From positions 3,596,001 to 3,660,000 of the forward strand of contig NZ_CP042431.1 in the NCBI RefSeq assembly GCF_007970185.1: DNA of 64,000 bases, written 5' to 3'. Under the pieces are notes generated by a model that saw only the letters and a list, made by a program, of their open reading frames with translations, did not search any database and was not told the DNA's origin. This document shows, piece after piece, positions 54,008 to 62,686 of this stretch. The stretch's first letter is position 1, and each line of letters begins with the position of its first letter. Position numbers and translations under genes: made by a program. The stretch is from Pseudobacter ginsenosidimutans. GTDB taxonomy: Bacteria > Bacteroidota > Bacteroidia > Chitinophagales > Chitinophagaceae.

Positions 54008-55063
54008 TTACTCTGCATACATGCGCCCCCAGCGGGTAGCATAGAAATCATCCAGGCCAATATCCTCCTGCTTCACAAATCCTTTTGCCGGCAGTTTGCC
54101 GTTAGCTACCATTTCCACAACGGCTGCAACGGAAGCAGCTGTGGTCCATGAAATGGCCCTCCAGTTCTGTCCATTGATATCGCGGGGATGATAAGCCCGG
54201 TAGAATTCTTCGCGTTTCAGCTCATTGCCGGTCCATCCTTCTACTACCGCATATGTATATACGACATCTTCCTTCACCGGAGGTTTGGCTTCAGTGAGTA
54301 TCTGTTCCGTGAGTTCTCTTTTTTCTTTGAGGATCAGTTCGTACAAGAGGAATCGCATCAGCCTGGCATGGCCGGGGTAGCGGATGGTCTTGTAATTGAG
54401 CGTGTCCACTTTTCCTTCCAGTGTTTCGCAGAGCGTGCCGAGTCCTCCGGAAGTGGAGAAAGCTTCAAATTCCTGTCCTTCGATATTGATGGTTTCCAGT
54501 CCTTCGAGAGAAGGCACCATTTTGCGAACGCCATTATGGATCACCTCCGCATCGTTGATGTATTCATTGATCACGCCGGCCGGGCTCCACGTGAATGAGT
54601 AGCCGAGTAAACCGTTTGGATAACGGGGAAGTGCGCCCACCCTCAGTTCAATGTCCCTGAGTTTGGTGAAGGTTTTGGTGAGATGGGATCCAACGATTCC
54701 GATGAAACCCGGTGCCAGTCCGCATTGCGGGATCATCACGCCTTTGGAGGTTTCTGCCATTTTGCGGATGGCGGCAGTGGTGGCCACATCTTCTGTAAGG
54801 TCGAAGTAGTGGATGCCGAGTTCGTACGCGGCTTTTGCCACAGCGAGATTAAGATGGTAGGGGAGACAGGATACTACAGCATCCTGGCCATTGAGCAGTT
54901 TTTTCAGTTCTGCGGGATCGGCAACATTGCCCTGAGAGACGGGGAATTTCACCGGGGATGCAGGCGCCTGCCTGTCGATGCCGGTTACAGAAAACATATC
55001 GGCCAGCAAGGTGCCCACTAACGAGCCTACCTTACCCATGCCGGTAACAGCAATTCGTTTCAC
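54008..55063 (-). CDS. Saccharopine dehydrogenase family oxidoreductase
   Basis: A 351-residue NAD(P)-dependent enzyme. The start is GTG at 55061-55063, which begins 'MKRIAVTGMGKVGSLVG' directly at the Rossmann GxGxxG loop; no upstream ATG is in frame. The 'VVSCLPYHLNLAVAKAAYELGIHYFDLTED' and 'MIPQCGLAPGFIGIVGSHL' blocks are typical of the saccharopine dehydrogenase/reductase family. It may serve lysine catabolism or a related imine-forming step, but no lysine pathway gene is beside it. It stands alone. Confidence 0.87.
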   Translation of the reverse strand: MKRIAVTGMGKVGSLVGTLLADMFSVTGIDRQAPASPVKFPVSQGNVADPAELKKLLNGQDAVVSCLPYHLNLAVAKAAYELGIHYFDLTEDVATTAAIRKMAETSKGVMIPQCGLAPGFIGIVGSHLTKTFTKLRDIELRVGALPRYPNGLLGYSFTWSPAGVINEYINDAEVIHNGVRKMVPSLEGLETINIEGQEFEAFSTSGGLGTLCETLEGKVDTLNYKTIRYPGHARLMRFLLYELILKEKRELTEQILTEAKPPVKEDVVYTYAVVEGWTGNELKREEFYRAYHPRDINGQNWRAISWTTAASVAAVVEMVANGKLPAKGFVKQEDIGLDDFYATRWGRMYAE

Positions 55064-55278
55064 AATAAAAAATTTAAAATGAATAGAAGGGTTGAATGCT
55101 CAACCAGTTACAGTTAACAATATGCGGGAAAAGGGGAGACAGGGAACTATGGCACGTTCGCACAGGCGCTCCGCAGGAATGCCATGTACGAATCGAATAT
55201 TTTGAAGTAGTGATTCATTGGGAGCTGCAATAATAACGAATTTCCGGAAACCGTGCCAGAGGAAATTTATGCCCGGCA

Positions 55279-56040
55279 TTACCGTTCAGACAGCCAGTGG
55301 AGGAATGCAGTGGATTTTTCCTTCCCCACAGTGAGATCGTCCGGTGCCGGCACATGCAGGTGTACCAGTAGTTTCCGGCCGTAGTAATGCTCCACTTCCT
55401 TCACTGCATCGAAATTGATGATGTACTGCCGGTTGAGCCGGTAGAACTGCGAAGCAGACAACTGGCCCTGCAACTGGTCAAGCGAATTGGGAATGGTATA
55501 GGTTTCCTTCCGGAAACTCACCAGCTGTGTTGTTTCATTCCGGGTGTGGAAAAATGCAATATCACCTGAGGCAATGGTGATGTATTTATTGTTCTGGAAA
55601 ACGAGAAAACTTTTTTTCCCTTCTTCTCTGCCAAGTTTATTAAAAAGCGCTGTGAGATCGGCGTTATGATCGCGCTGGAAGAAATTGCTCAGTGCGTCCA
55701 CCCTTGCGAGCGCTTTTTCCAGCTCTTCTTTGGAGAAAGGTTTGAGTATATAATCGATGCCATTGGCCTTGATGGCTTCCATGGCATACTCTCCGAATGC
55801 TGTACAAAAAATGATAGGACAGGCGATGCTGACAGTTTTGAAGATGTCGAAGGAAATGCCGTCTGACAACTGGATGTCCATGAAGAGCAGGTCTACCTGC
55901 GGTTGTCTGCCGAAGAAATCCAATGCGGCTTCCACGCTCTGTAGCTGTGCAATGATCTGCGATTCAGGCCGGAGCTGTGTGATCAGCGCCGCCAGTGACT
56001 TAGCTGCTTTTATTTCGTCTTCGATGATGACGATCTTCAT
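55279..56040 (-). CDS. LytTR-family response regulator (second pair)
   Basis: A 253-residue regulator with receiver domain (acidic 'IIEDE', phospho-acceptor Asp55 in 'LLFMDIQLSDG', 'YILKPFSKEEL') and C-terminal LytTR domain ('GDIAFFHTRNETTQLVSF', 'SQFYRLNRQYIINFDAVKEV'). Its ATG overlaps the stop of the kinase gene by 4 bp. A ~20-residue linker richer in charged residues separates the domains. It is not close in sequence to the pair at 40777-42566, so the two systems probably respond to different cues. Confidence 0.93.
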   Translation of the reverse strand: MKIVIIEDEIKAAKSLAALITQLRPESQIIAQLQSVEAALDFFGRQPQVDLLFMDIQLSDGISFDIFKTVSIACPIIFCTAFGEYAMEAIKANGIDYILKPFSKEELEKALARVDALSNFFQRDHNADLTALFNKLGREEGKKSFLVFQNNKYITIASGDIAFFHTRNETTQLVSFRKETYTIPNSLDQLQGQLSASQFYRLNRQYIINFDAVKEVEHYYGRKLLVHLHVPAPDDLTVGKEKSTAFLHWLSER

Positions 56041-57038
56041 ATTCTGGGAAGTTTGACAGTAAAATATTGGTTGTCCGGATGGATCTCTATTGCTTTTCCG
56101 GACAAATGCAGGTAGCGTTGCCGGATATTGTCGAGCCCCAGCCCTGTTGAAGTTTCGGTTGTCCTTTTCAGTTGTAATGAGTTCTCCACGATGAGGAAAT
56201 CCCCTTCGGTGAAAATACGCATGCGCAGCGGCTTATCGAGCGAAACGATATTGTGTTTGATGGCGTTTTCAACCAGCAGTTGCAATGTGAAAGGTGGTAT
56301 CTGCGTGTTGGCCCGGCTTTCCGGAACATCGATGCTGATCTCCATTCCTTCTTCAAATCTTGCTTTCAGCAGGAAGATATAAGATTCCAGTATTTTCAAT
56401 TCTTCTGAAAGCTGTATCAGGTCTGATTTTCGGCTTTCGAGTGAGAAGCGGTAGAAGTCGGACAGTTTCAAAATGAAATCGATACTGTGCTTGTCTCCGC
56501 TCTCCACCATGTATTTGAGGGTATTGAGACTGTTGAAAAGGAAATGCGGGTTCACCTGTTGCCTGAGTAATTCGTATTGCGCCGCGAGATTGTCCATCTT
56601 CGAGCGTTCAAGTGCGATGCTCACCTGCTGGTTATGATAATTCTGGTAGAGCAGATGGATGAACATGTAAAAGGTTAAACTGATAAGGATGCCGCGCACT
56701 TCTATCATCAGCATCACCGGTCCGAAATCGAGATGGGTGAGCAGCAACTGCTGTGCATAAGCCAGGATGAACATCAGGGCAACGCCCAGTCCGATGGTCT
56801 TAAGCAAACGGGTAACCGAAAATCCTTTCGCTACATCTTTGGCAGAATATGCGGGAAGGGTATACATGCTGTAATACCATACAAAAATGGAAAACACGAA
56901 AGTGATCACCGAGTTGGCGATGGTTTCATGCAGGTTGAAATGCTTGTCTGCGATCTTTGGCACTGCCATAAGCAGGCCGAGCAGTAGTGAGCTGCCCCAG
57001 ATAACAGAATGCGAAACGCGGAATGCGGGTGTTTTCAT
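56037..57038 (-). CDS. LytS/YehU-type sensor histidine kinase (second pair)
   Basis: A 333-residue membrane kinase with four hydrophobic helices (residues ~10-135), the His_kinase motif 'QVNPHFLFNSLNTLKYMVESG', the N box 'PPFTLQLLVENAIKHN' and the G-box region 'TGLGLDNIRQRYLHL'. No large periplasmic sensor is present. Its stop overlaps the regulator ATG by 4 bp. A terminator for the upstream ohr operon lies 28 bp before its ATG, so it should have its own promoter. Confidence 0.92.
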   Translation of the reverse strand: MKTPAFRVSHSVIWGSSLLLGLLMAVPKIADKHFNLHETIANSVITFVFSIFVWYYSMYTLPAYSAKDVAKGFSVTRLLKTIGLGVALMFILAYAQQLLLTHLDFGPVMLMIEVRGILISLTFYMFIHLLYQNYHNQQVSIALERSKMDNLAAQYELLRQQVNPHFLFNSLNTLKYMVESGDKHSIDFILKLSDFYRFSLESRKSDLIQLSEELKILESYIFLLKARFEEGMEISIDVPESRANTQIPPFTLQLLVENAIKHNIVSLDKPLRMRIFTEGDFLIVENSLQLKRTTETSTGLGLDNIRQRYLHLSGKAIEIHPDNQYFTVKLPRI

Positions 57039-57065
57039 TTGTAATAACCGAAGGTAAATGAAATA

Positions 57066-57104
57066 GTAAAAAAAGGAACAGCCCGTTGTTGTGCAGGCTG
57101 TTCC
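57066..57104 (-). terminator. Terminator of the DUF1223/ohr operon (minus strand)
   Basis: GGAACAGCC (57075-57083) pairs with GGCTGTTCC (57096-57104); read on the minus strand the hairpin runs into a T-rich tail (57066-57074). It lies 12 bp after the ohr stop. Confidence 0.85.
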
Positions 57105-57115
57105 GGTATCCTTGC

Positions 57116-57541
57116 TTATACCAGGTTCAATTCAACATTGATATTGCCACTGGTGGCTTTTGAGTACGGACAGGTCTTATGAGCTGTTTCCACAATGGTG
57201 CGTGCCATCCCGGGGTCCAGTCCGGGCAGGTGAATATTCAGTCTGGCCTGCAGGAACCAGGCATTGCCGGTTGTGCCAAGGTCTACTTCCGCATCAACGG
57301 CTGTTTCCTGTGGCAGCCTGATCTTAAGTGCATGAGCGGCCAGGTTCATGGCGCCGATGAAACAGGCAGACCATCCCGCTGCAAATAACTGTTCAGGATT
57401 AGTACCGGCGCCTGTGCCGGGTGATGATAGTTTTAGATCGAGGCGGCCATCTGAGCTTTGAGATTGTCCATCCCTTCCGCCGGTTGTATGTGTTTTGGCG
57501 GTATACAATACTTTGTCGATTGGGTGTGCTTTGAATTCCAT
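57116..57541 (-). CDS. Ohr family organic hydroperoxide reductase
   Basis: A 141-residue OsmC/Ohr protein with the two reactive cysteines Cys60 ('GWSACF') and Cys124 ('TCPYSKATSGN'), the arginine-containing early loop 'GGRDG' and the usual ending 'NINVELNLV'. It reduces organic peroxides using dithiols such as lipoate, and is cytoplasmic. Last gene of a four-gene minus-strand operon (12 bp after the DUF1223 gene) that ends in a good terminator. No OhrR regulator is adjacent. Confidence 0.95.
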   Translation of the reverse strand: MEFKAHPIDKVLYTAKTHTTGGRDGQSQSSDGRLDLKLSSPGTGAGTNPEQLFAAGWSACFIGAMNLAAHALKIRLPQETAVDAEVDLGTTGNAWFLQARLNIHLPGLDPGMARTIVETAHKTCPYSKATSGNINVELNLV

Positions 57542-57553
57542 CGTTATATTTTT

Positions 57554-58327
57554 TTATTGATCGAGATCTGATTTGGCGGCGGCAATGATCTTTCCTGTTT
57601 TCTTGTTTTGTACAAAGGCGATCAGCTCATATCCTTCAGGTTTATAGCCGTCAGGCGTTTTGATCTGCAGGCTATGCTGGCTCCTGGTATCTTCTGCCTG
57701 TAATGCCCTCACGATCTGAACATGGGGAAGACGACGGCCCGTGTTCTCACCGGCAGTGACATTGCTTTCTGCCTTTTTCTGCACCAGGGCCAGCAGGATG
57801 CTATTGCCTTTGGGATCTCCATTGAACTGGTAACTCACTTCCAGTACATCATTCTTTTTTGAAGTGCTGAGCGATATGTTTCCCTGTGAATGGTGGCTGA
57901 GCGCATTGTTGATGGCCTGTACAGTGGCACCTTCATCTGAACCTGTATTTTCCGATTGCCCGTTCACTACAATTTGTGGCGTGTACAGCGAGGTAAGGTT
58001 CAGCCAGTTCACATACTGTTGTTGCCTGCTGGAATAAGCGCGGTTGCTGAACCTGTCTTTCCATCCCTGGTGATCCCAGTAGTCCACATGATAGGCGAGA
58101 ATGTACAGCGGGGCATTGGGATTCTCTTCCTGTAACTGTTCAATCAGTTTATCGGCAGGCGGACAACTGGAGCAACCTTCGGAAGTGAAGAGCTCCACTA
58201 CGGCGAAAGCCTTTCCCGGAGCGGAATCGGAAGGATTACTGTTTTGCGCCTGTGTGCAGGAGGCAATGCCGAGCACGAATGATAGGGCAACTGTTTTTGC
58301 GATTCTATTTTGTTTTGTGAATTCCAT
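57554..58327 (-). CDS. DUF1223 domain-containing exported thioredoxin-like protein
   Basis: A 257-residue exported protein (signal peptide/possible lipobox 'IASC') with the DUF1223 hallmark 'VVELFTSEGCSSCPPADKLIEQL', a CxxC redox site at the start of a thioredoxin-like fold, and 'YHVDYWDHQGWKDRFSNRAYSSRQQQY', also diagnostic. A C-terminal beta domain follows. DUF1223 proteins are presumed periplasmic thiol-redox proteins; no substrate is known. It sits 15 bp after a small lipoprotein gene and 12 bp before ohr, suggesting a shared role in oxidative stress. Confidence 0.88.
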   Translation of the reverse strand: MEFTKQNRIAKTVALSFVLGIASCTQAQNSNPSDSAPGKAFAVVELFTSEGCSSCPPADKLIEQLQEENPNAPLYILAYHVDYWDHQGWKDRFSNRAYSSRQQQYVNWLNLTSLYTPQIVVNGQSENTGSDEGATVQAINNALSHHSQGNISLSTSKKNDVLEVSYQFNGDPKGNSILLALVQKKAESNVTAGENTGRRLPHVQIVRALQAEDTRSQHSLQIKTPDGYKPEGYELIAFVQNKKTGKIIAAAKSDLDQ

Positions 58328-58342
58328 GATGATGGGTTTTAT

Positions 58343-58723
58343 TTATTGAGGGAATGCAGCGGGTTGCTGATCGAGTATGAATCTTATGCGCGCCGGAGTG
58401 TCAACCACTTTGCCGGGTTCAGAATGATAGTATCCTTTCCTGTCGGCAGTTTCAACCTTTAGCAGGTCTCCATTGATCTTGCTGCCATACCAGAATTTGT
58501 TTTCCTGTTGCCTGTAGGTGACCAGCTTCAGTTGCTGATGCGGAGTATCGCTATACAATACGGTCATGGTACCTGCTTTATCGTTGATCTGGTATGTGAT
58601 CACGGAGAGGCCGCTGTCGTTGAATGAAAACCCGCGCAGGGTGATCTTGCCATAGGGCGATGTGGACTGACAGCCGGCAAGTATGATTGCAGCAATTGCA
58701 GGTAAGAATATTGTTGGTTTCAT
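58343..58723 (-). CDS. Small predicted lipoprotein, 126 residues, unknown function
   Basis: No family is recognised. Signal peptide with lipobox LAGC is followed by a ~105-residue soluble domain rich in beta ('YGKITLRGFSFNDSGLSVITYQI', 'HQQLKLVTYRQQENKFWYGSKINGDLLKVET'). It lies 6 bp after the cytochrome P460 gene and 15 bp before the DUF1223 gene, so it belongs to the oxidative-stress-type operon. The spacing and a clear lipobox support it as a real gene. Confidence 0.7.
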   Translation of the reverse strand: MKPTIFLPAIAAIILAGCQSTSPYGKITLRGFSFNDSGLSVITYQINDKAGTMTVLYSDTPHQQLKLVTYRQQENKFWYGSKINGDLLKVETADRKGYYHSEPGKVVDTPARIRFILDQQPAAFPQ

Positions 58724-58729
58724 GTTTGC

Positions 58730-59647
58730 TTATTTGGTGGTTACGTCAAATACAAATCCGGTTTCTTCCACGAGTTTGTGGCAGGAGATGCAGGTCTTGT
58801 CTGTATTGATATTGCCATAAGGTTTCAGTTCCGGTGTATCGAACCTGGCGAAGCCCCATCCTTCGGTGGCCGCATATTTCTTACTATCCCTGATCATATA
58901 TTGGATATTGATGAATTTGCCGGGGCGGATATTGCCACTGCTGTCCCGGAGTTTACGGAATACCAGTTTGGCGATGACTGAGCCTTCTGGCCAGGGACGG
59001 ATCTGCCCGGATTTTACTGCTTCAATGGCAATGGGATTGGCATACATCACGCGCATGGTGCCATTGTCGTAGCGGGAGGTGGTACTCAGTACCTGCCAGT
59101 TCCGGTATACAGGATCATAAGAGATACCGTTAGGGGCAACCGGAAAATTACGTATGTTGGTATGCGTTATACCGGATATTTTTTGGGCCGTATCTTTTTC
59201 GGCAGGTGTTGTAACCGTATTGAGAAATTCCCGGAGTACAGACAGGTCGTTGTCTGTGATCTTCGCCTCTGGATGCAACAACTGGTAATCCGGCAGGGGC
59301 ATCTGTTTTGCGGCCAGTTTGTTGTAGATCAGCCAGTAGTTGGATTGCTGTTCGGCAGGAGATAAGCTGTTCCAGGCGGAGAAGTTCAATCTTGCACGTC
59401 CTTTGTTTACATGCTCTGCCACTACAGAGGAAGCGAAGGGGAGTTTGTCGAACCAATTGAGTTTTGTTTCATTGGAGTGACAATTGTAACAGGCTCGCTC
59501 CAGGATGGCCTGTACTTCAGCAGGAAGCATGATCTCGCCGGTAACAGGCGGATTGTTTACGGGGGCCTTCGCCGTGAAAGCCAGCGCCAATCCGCCTGTT
59601 GCGAGAATCAGTAAAACTATCAGGGTTTTCTTTCTTAGAAATTGCAT
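58730..59647 (-). CDS. Di-heme protein: Haem_bd domain plus cytochrome P460-like domain
   Basis: A 305-residue exported protein with two c-type heme sites. After a signal segment (to ~25) comes a heme-binding Haem_bd domain with 'CYNCH' (Cys53, Cys56, His57) and 'FDKLPFASSVVAEHVNKGR'. The second half resembles cytochrome P460 ('GISYDPVYRNWQVLSTTSRYDNGTMRVMYANPIAI', 'GSVIAKLVFRKL') and ends with 'CISCH' (Cys286, Cys289, His290). P460-type proteins can oxidise hydroxylamine or detoxify nitrogen or oxygen species. It leads the operon, so a periplasmic redox/detoxification role is plausible. Confidence 0.87.
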   Translation of the reverse strand: MQFLRKKTLIVLLILATGGLALAFTAKAPVNNPPVTGEIMLPAEVQAILERACYNCHSNETKLNWFDKLPFASSVVAEHVNKGRARLNFSAWNSLSPAEQQSNYWLIYNKLAAKQMPLPDYQLLHPEAKITDNDLSVLREFLNTVTTPAEKDTAQKISGITHTNIRNFPVAPNGISYDPVYRNWQVLSTTSRYDNGTMRVMYANPIAIEAVKSGQIRPWPEGSVIAKLVFRKLRDSSGNIRPGKFINIQYMIRDSKKYAATEGWGFARFDTPELKPYGNINTDKTCISCHKLVEETGFVFDVTTK

Positions 59648-59756
59648 GGTAGAATTGATTGTTGATGCAATTTGATATTCTTCTACCGTGCGTCATGGAA
59701 TATACCCTTGTAGTGGACGAACCCGGGGGTGAACCGGACAAATGTCGGGGGTATTT

Positions 59757-60569
59757 TCAGCCGGCTACCTGGGATGGCGGTACGCCGTACTGTTTTTTGA
59801 AAGCGAAGGAGAAATGGGAGAGGTCTTCAAATCCCGTTTCCAGGTACACTTCACCCGGCGCTTTCCCTTTTTCCCGGATGAGGTAATGGGCTTCCTGCAA
59901 CCTTCTTTGCAATAACCATTTGCTGGGAGATATGTGAAAGATATGCTCAAAGTCACGCTTGAAAGTGGCAAGGCTGCGGCCTGTGAGATAGGCGAATCTT
60001 TTCAGTTGCACATTGAAATGGAAATTCCTGTTCATGAATTCTTCCAGGTCTATCTTGCCCGGCTCCTGGAAATCGAAGAGCAGTCGGGCAAGCGATGGCT
60101 GGGATTGCAACAGGATGAGCAGGGCTTCACGCAGCTTCAATGTTTGCAGTTGCTGATTGATCAGCTGATTGCCCTGCAGATAGGGCAGTAAGGAATCCAC
60201 GAAGCTCTTGTACAATGCTTCTTTTTTCAGTTCTGTCACGGTATCCACTTTTCCATTTCCTCCAGAATCCGTATTGTAGCCGTATTCCAGGCTGAATTGC
60301 TTTAGCAGCTCCTGGTCAAAATAAATGGACACGGCTTCGAACACACCGTCCGGGGCGGGCTGCTTGTTGAATTTGATGAGCTGATTCCTTTTGATGAACC
60401 TGAAATCCCCTTCCCTGAAAACATATTCCTTCACACCGGTGTTCACGGTGAGGATGCCAGACAGTTGGTAACTGAACACATGCTCGGGCACAAACTGCTC
60501 GCCTTCGCGGCTGCGCGCTACATAGCAGGAATAAGAGAAGGGAGACTTTTGTTTATCTGGTCCTACCAT
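59757..60569 (-). CDS. AraC-family transcriptional regulator
   Basis: A 270-residue AraC regulator. The N-terminal part is a cupin-like sensor ('SYQLSGILTVNTGVKEYVFREGDFRFIKRNQLIKFNKQP'); the C-terminal part an AraC DNA-binding domain ('LKRFAYLTGRSLATFKRDFEHIFHISPSKWLLQRRLQEAHYLI', 'EVYLETGFEDLSHFSFAFKKQYGVPPSQ'). It lies 17 bp after the SDR gene in the same direction, so the two are probably co-transcribed. It may regulate that dehydrogenase. Signal unknown. Confidence 0.92.
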   Translation of the reverse strand: MVGPDKQKSPFSYSCYVARSREGEQFVPEHVFSYQLSGILTVNTGVKEYVFREGDFRFIKRNQLIKFNKQPAPDGVFEAVSIYFDQELLKQFSLEYGYNTDSGGNGKVDTVTELKKEALYKSFVDSLLPYLQGNQLINQQLQTLKLREALLILLQSQPSLARLLFDFQEPGKIDLEEFMNRNFHFNVQLKRFAYLTGRSLATFKRDFEHIFHISPSKWLLQRRLQEAHYLIREKGKAPGEVYLETGFEDLSHFSFAFKKQYGVPPSQVAG

Positions 60570-60586
60570 ATTGCAAAGCTATTGTT

Positions 60587-61477
60587 TTACTGTTTTCTTT
60601 GAACGTTCTGCGTGTAGAACTGTCCGGCAGTGGTAGACAGGAAATCTTCCGCCTCGTCATGATCGGTGCTTACAGTCACATCTTTCCATTTTTCCATTTC
60701 TGCATCTCTTGTGGCGTTTGCTGATTTAAGGATGCCGAGTGCTTCGCTTCCCAGGATGAGGTGAACGGGAGGTTCAGGATGAATGGCCAGCTCCACCAGC
60801 ACATTGGCTGCTTTGACGGGATCGCCTACGGGAATGAATTTGCCGCTTTTGAAAAGATCCGACCTTTGTTTCACCATATCGTATCCTTCGATCTCTTTGG
60901 CATAGGTCATGGAAGCGCCGCTCCAGTCTGTTCGAAAGCCGCCGGGCTCCACGCTGGTCACATAAATGCCAAGCGGTCCCACTTCTTTGGCCAGCGCTTC
61001 TGTAAATCCCCCCAGTCCGAATTTCGCCGCCTGGTAGATGGTAAGCCCCGCATTGCCTACCCGTCCGCCAATGGAACTGATCTGCAGGATGCGGCCACTG
61101 CCTTGTTTGCGCATATAAGGAAGAACTGCGCGTGTGAGCTCGATCGGTGCATAGAGATTTGTTTCCAGCTGGCTGCGCACCTGCTCATCCGTGAATGCCT
61201 CGGCAGCGCCCACGATGCCAAATCCCGCATTGTTGACCAGCACATCGATGCGGCCGAAATGTTTGACAGCTCTATCTACCGCTTTGTACACATCTTCATA
61301 ACGGGTAACATCAAGTGAAACCGGAAGGACCTGTGTTCCATACTCCTGTACGAGATCAGACAATTGATCGGTATTGCGGGCAGTGGCTGCTACCGCATCC
61401 CCGCTTTTTAAAACCGCTTCGGTAATGTTGCGTCCCAGTCCACGGGAGCTGCCTGTGATAAACCATACTTTTTTCAT
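60587..61477 (-). CDS. Short-chain dehydrogenase/reductase (SDR)
   Basis: A 296-residue classical SDR: Rossmann motif 'TGSSRGLG' (residues 8-15), 'NNAGFG', the catalytic Ser in 'ISSIGG', and the Tyr-Lys pair in 'YQAAK'. Length and 'SVEPGGFRTDWSG' match the YueD/retinol-like cytoplasmic oxidoreductases often linked to AraC regulators. It would reduce or oxidise a small ketone, aldehyde or alcohol with NAD(P)(H). The downstream AraC gene is 17 bp away. Substrate unknown. Confidence 0.93.
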   Translation of the reverse strand: MKKVWFITGSSRGLGRNITEAVLKSGDAVAATARNTDQLSDLVQEYGTQVLPVSLDVTRYEDVYKAVDRAVKHFGRIDVLVNNAGFGIVGAAEAFTDEQVRSQLETNLYAPIELTRAVLPYMRKQGSGRILQISSIGGRVGNAGLTIYQAAKFGLGGFTEALAKEVGPLGIYVTSVEPGGFRTDWSGASMTYAKEIEGYDMVKQRSDLFKSGKFIPVGDPVKAANVLVELAIHPEPPVHLILGSEALGILKSANATRDAEMEKWKDVTVSTDHDEAEDFLSTTAGQFYTQNVQRKQ

Positions 61478-61577
61478 TGTTGTATTTTTTACAGTACAAA
61501 ATTAGGATGGTCCGCTTCCGCCTGCTTTGTTGAAAAGCTCAAAGCTGGTTTGTTGAGAAGCTCAGGTATTTACCCGA

Positions 61578-61621
61578 AGTGCCGCCAGTCACTCGCCGGG
61601 AGGCGGGTAACTGGCGGCACT
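61578..61621. repeat. REP-like palindrome, copy 2
   Basis: AGTGCCGCCAGT (61578-61589) pairs perfectly with ACTGGCGGCACT (61610-61621); inside lies ACTCGCC (61591-61597) pairing with GGCGGGT (61602-61608) around loop GGGA. The core matches copy 1 at 24858-24881. It lies in a 173-bp intergenic gap, 30 bp past the epoxide-hydrolase-like gene stop. Confidence 0.65.
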
Positions 61622-61650
61622 CTGATCGTTGACAGTGTTATTCCATTTTT

Positions 61651-62679
61651 CTATTTCACAAATCCTGCCACTTCAATGATTGCGTCAGCAAATGCCTGCG
61701 GCGCTTCCTGCGGAAGATTATGACCTATTCCCCCTGTTAGTGCGTGATGTGCATATTTGCCGGTGAACTTCGATGCGTAAGCTGTTGGCGATGGATGCGG
61801 CGCTCCATTGGCATCGCCCTCCAGTGTTACGGTTGGAACGGAAATGGATGGGAATGCAGCCAGTTTCTTTTCGAGTGCATCGTATTTCTTTTCTCCTTTC
61901 GCCAGGCCCAGCCTCCATCGATAGTTGTGGATCACGATAGCTACATGATCAGGGTTTTCAAATGAGGCTGCGGTCTGATCAAAGCTGGGATCAGTGAACT
62001 GCCATTGCGGAGAAGCTGTTTGCCAGATCAGTTTGGAGAATGCTTTTCGATTGGCTTCATAGCCCAACTTTCCGCGTTCAGTAGCAAAATAATATTGATA
62101 CCACCATTGTTGTTCAGCCTGTGGCGATAAAGGTTTCTTATTCGCTTCCTGGCTGCCGATCAGGTAGCCACTCACAGAAACCAATGCAGTTGTACGTTCC
62201 GGCCAGAGGGCGGCAACAATATTAGCGGTCCTTGCACCCCAGTCGAATCCTCCGATGATGGCCTTGTTGATCTTCAGGGCATCCATAAAATCAATTACAT
62301 CCATTGCGAGTGCGGCCTGTTGGCCATTGCGCGGCGTTTTCGCATCGAGAAAACGGGTACTGCCATAACCCCGGAGATAAGGGATCAGTACCCTGTATCC
62401 TTTACCCGCCAGCAGCGCTGACACTTCAGTGTAACTGTGTATATCATAAGGCCAGCCATGGAGCAGGATCACAGCCTGTCCGTCAGCAGGACCGGCTTCC
62501 GCATAACCGATATCGAGAATGGCTGTTTTGATCTGTTTGATGGGGAGAGCACTGGTTGCAATTCGTTCACTCATGACTGTTGTGTTTTGTGCATTTGTAC
62601 CTAAGATACCCAGGATTACTGCGGAGAAACTGAAAGCGGTGGCCAGCCAATAGCGGCGGCTAACATTGAGCTGTTGCAT
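61651..62679 (-). CDS. Exported alpha/beta hydrolase, epoxide hydrolase/haloalkane dehalogenase-like
   Basis: A 342-residue exported hydrolase (hydrophobic signal to ~30). Motifs are the oxyanion 'HGWPYD' (~75), 'LIPYLRGYGST', and a nucleophile elbow 'GGFDWGAR' with Asp146 in place of serine, typical of epoxide hydrolases and dehalogenases. The final 'GGIGHNLPQEAP' supplies the His. An Asp nucleophile favours hydrolysis of an epoxide or C-X bond, but activity is not certain, since some such proteins have other roles. It is co-directional with the DoxX gene, 7 bp downstream of it. Confidence 0.86.
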   Translation of the reverse strand: MQQLNVSRRYWLATAFSFSAVILGILGTNAQNTTVMSERIATSALPIKQIKTAILDIGYAEAGPADGQAVILLHGWPYDIHSYTEVSALLAGKGYRVLIPYLRGYGSTRFLDAKTPRNGQQAALAMDVIDFMDALKINKAIIGGFDWGARTANIVAALWPERTTALVSVSGYLIGSQEANKKPLSPQAEQQWWYQYYFATERGKLGYEANRKAFSKLIWQTASPQWQFTDPSFDQTAASFENPDHVAIVIHNYRWRLGLAKGEKKYDALEKKLAAFPSISVPTVTLEGDANGAPHPSPTAYASKFTGKYAHHALTGGIGHNLPQEAPQAFADAIIEVAGFVK

Positions 62680-62686
62680 GTTTTAA

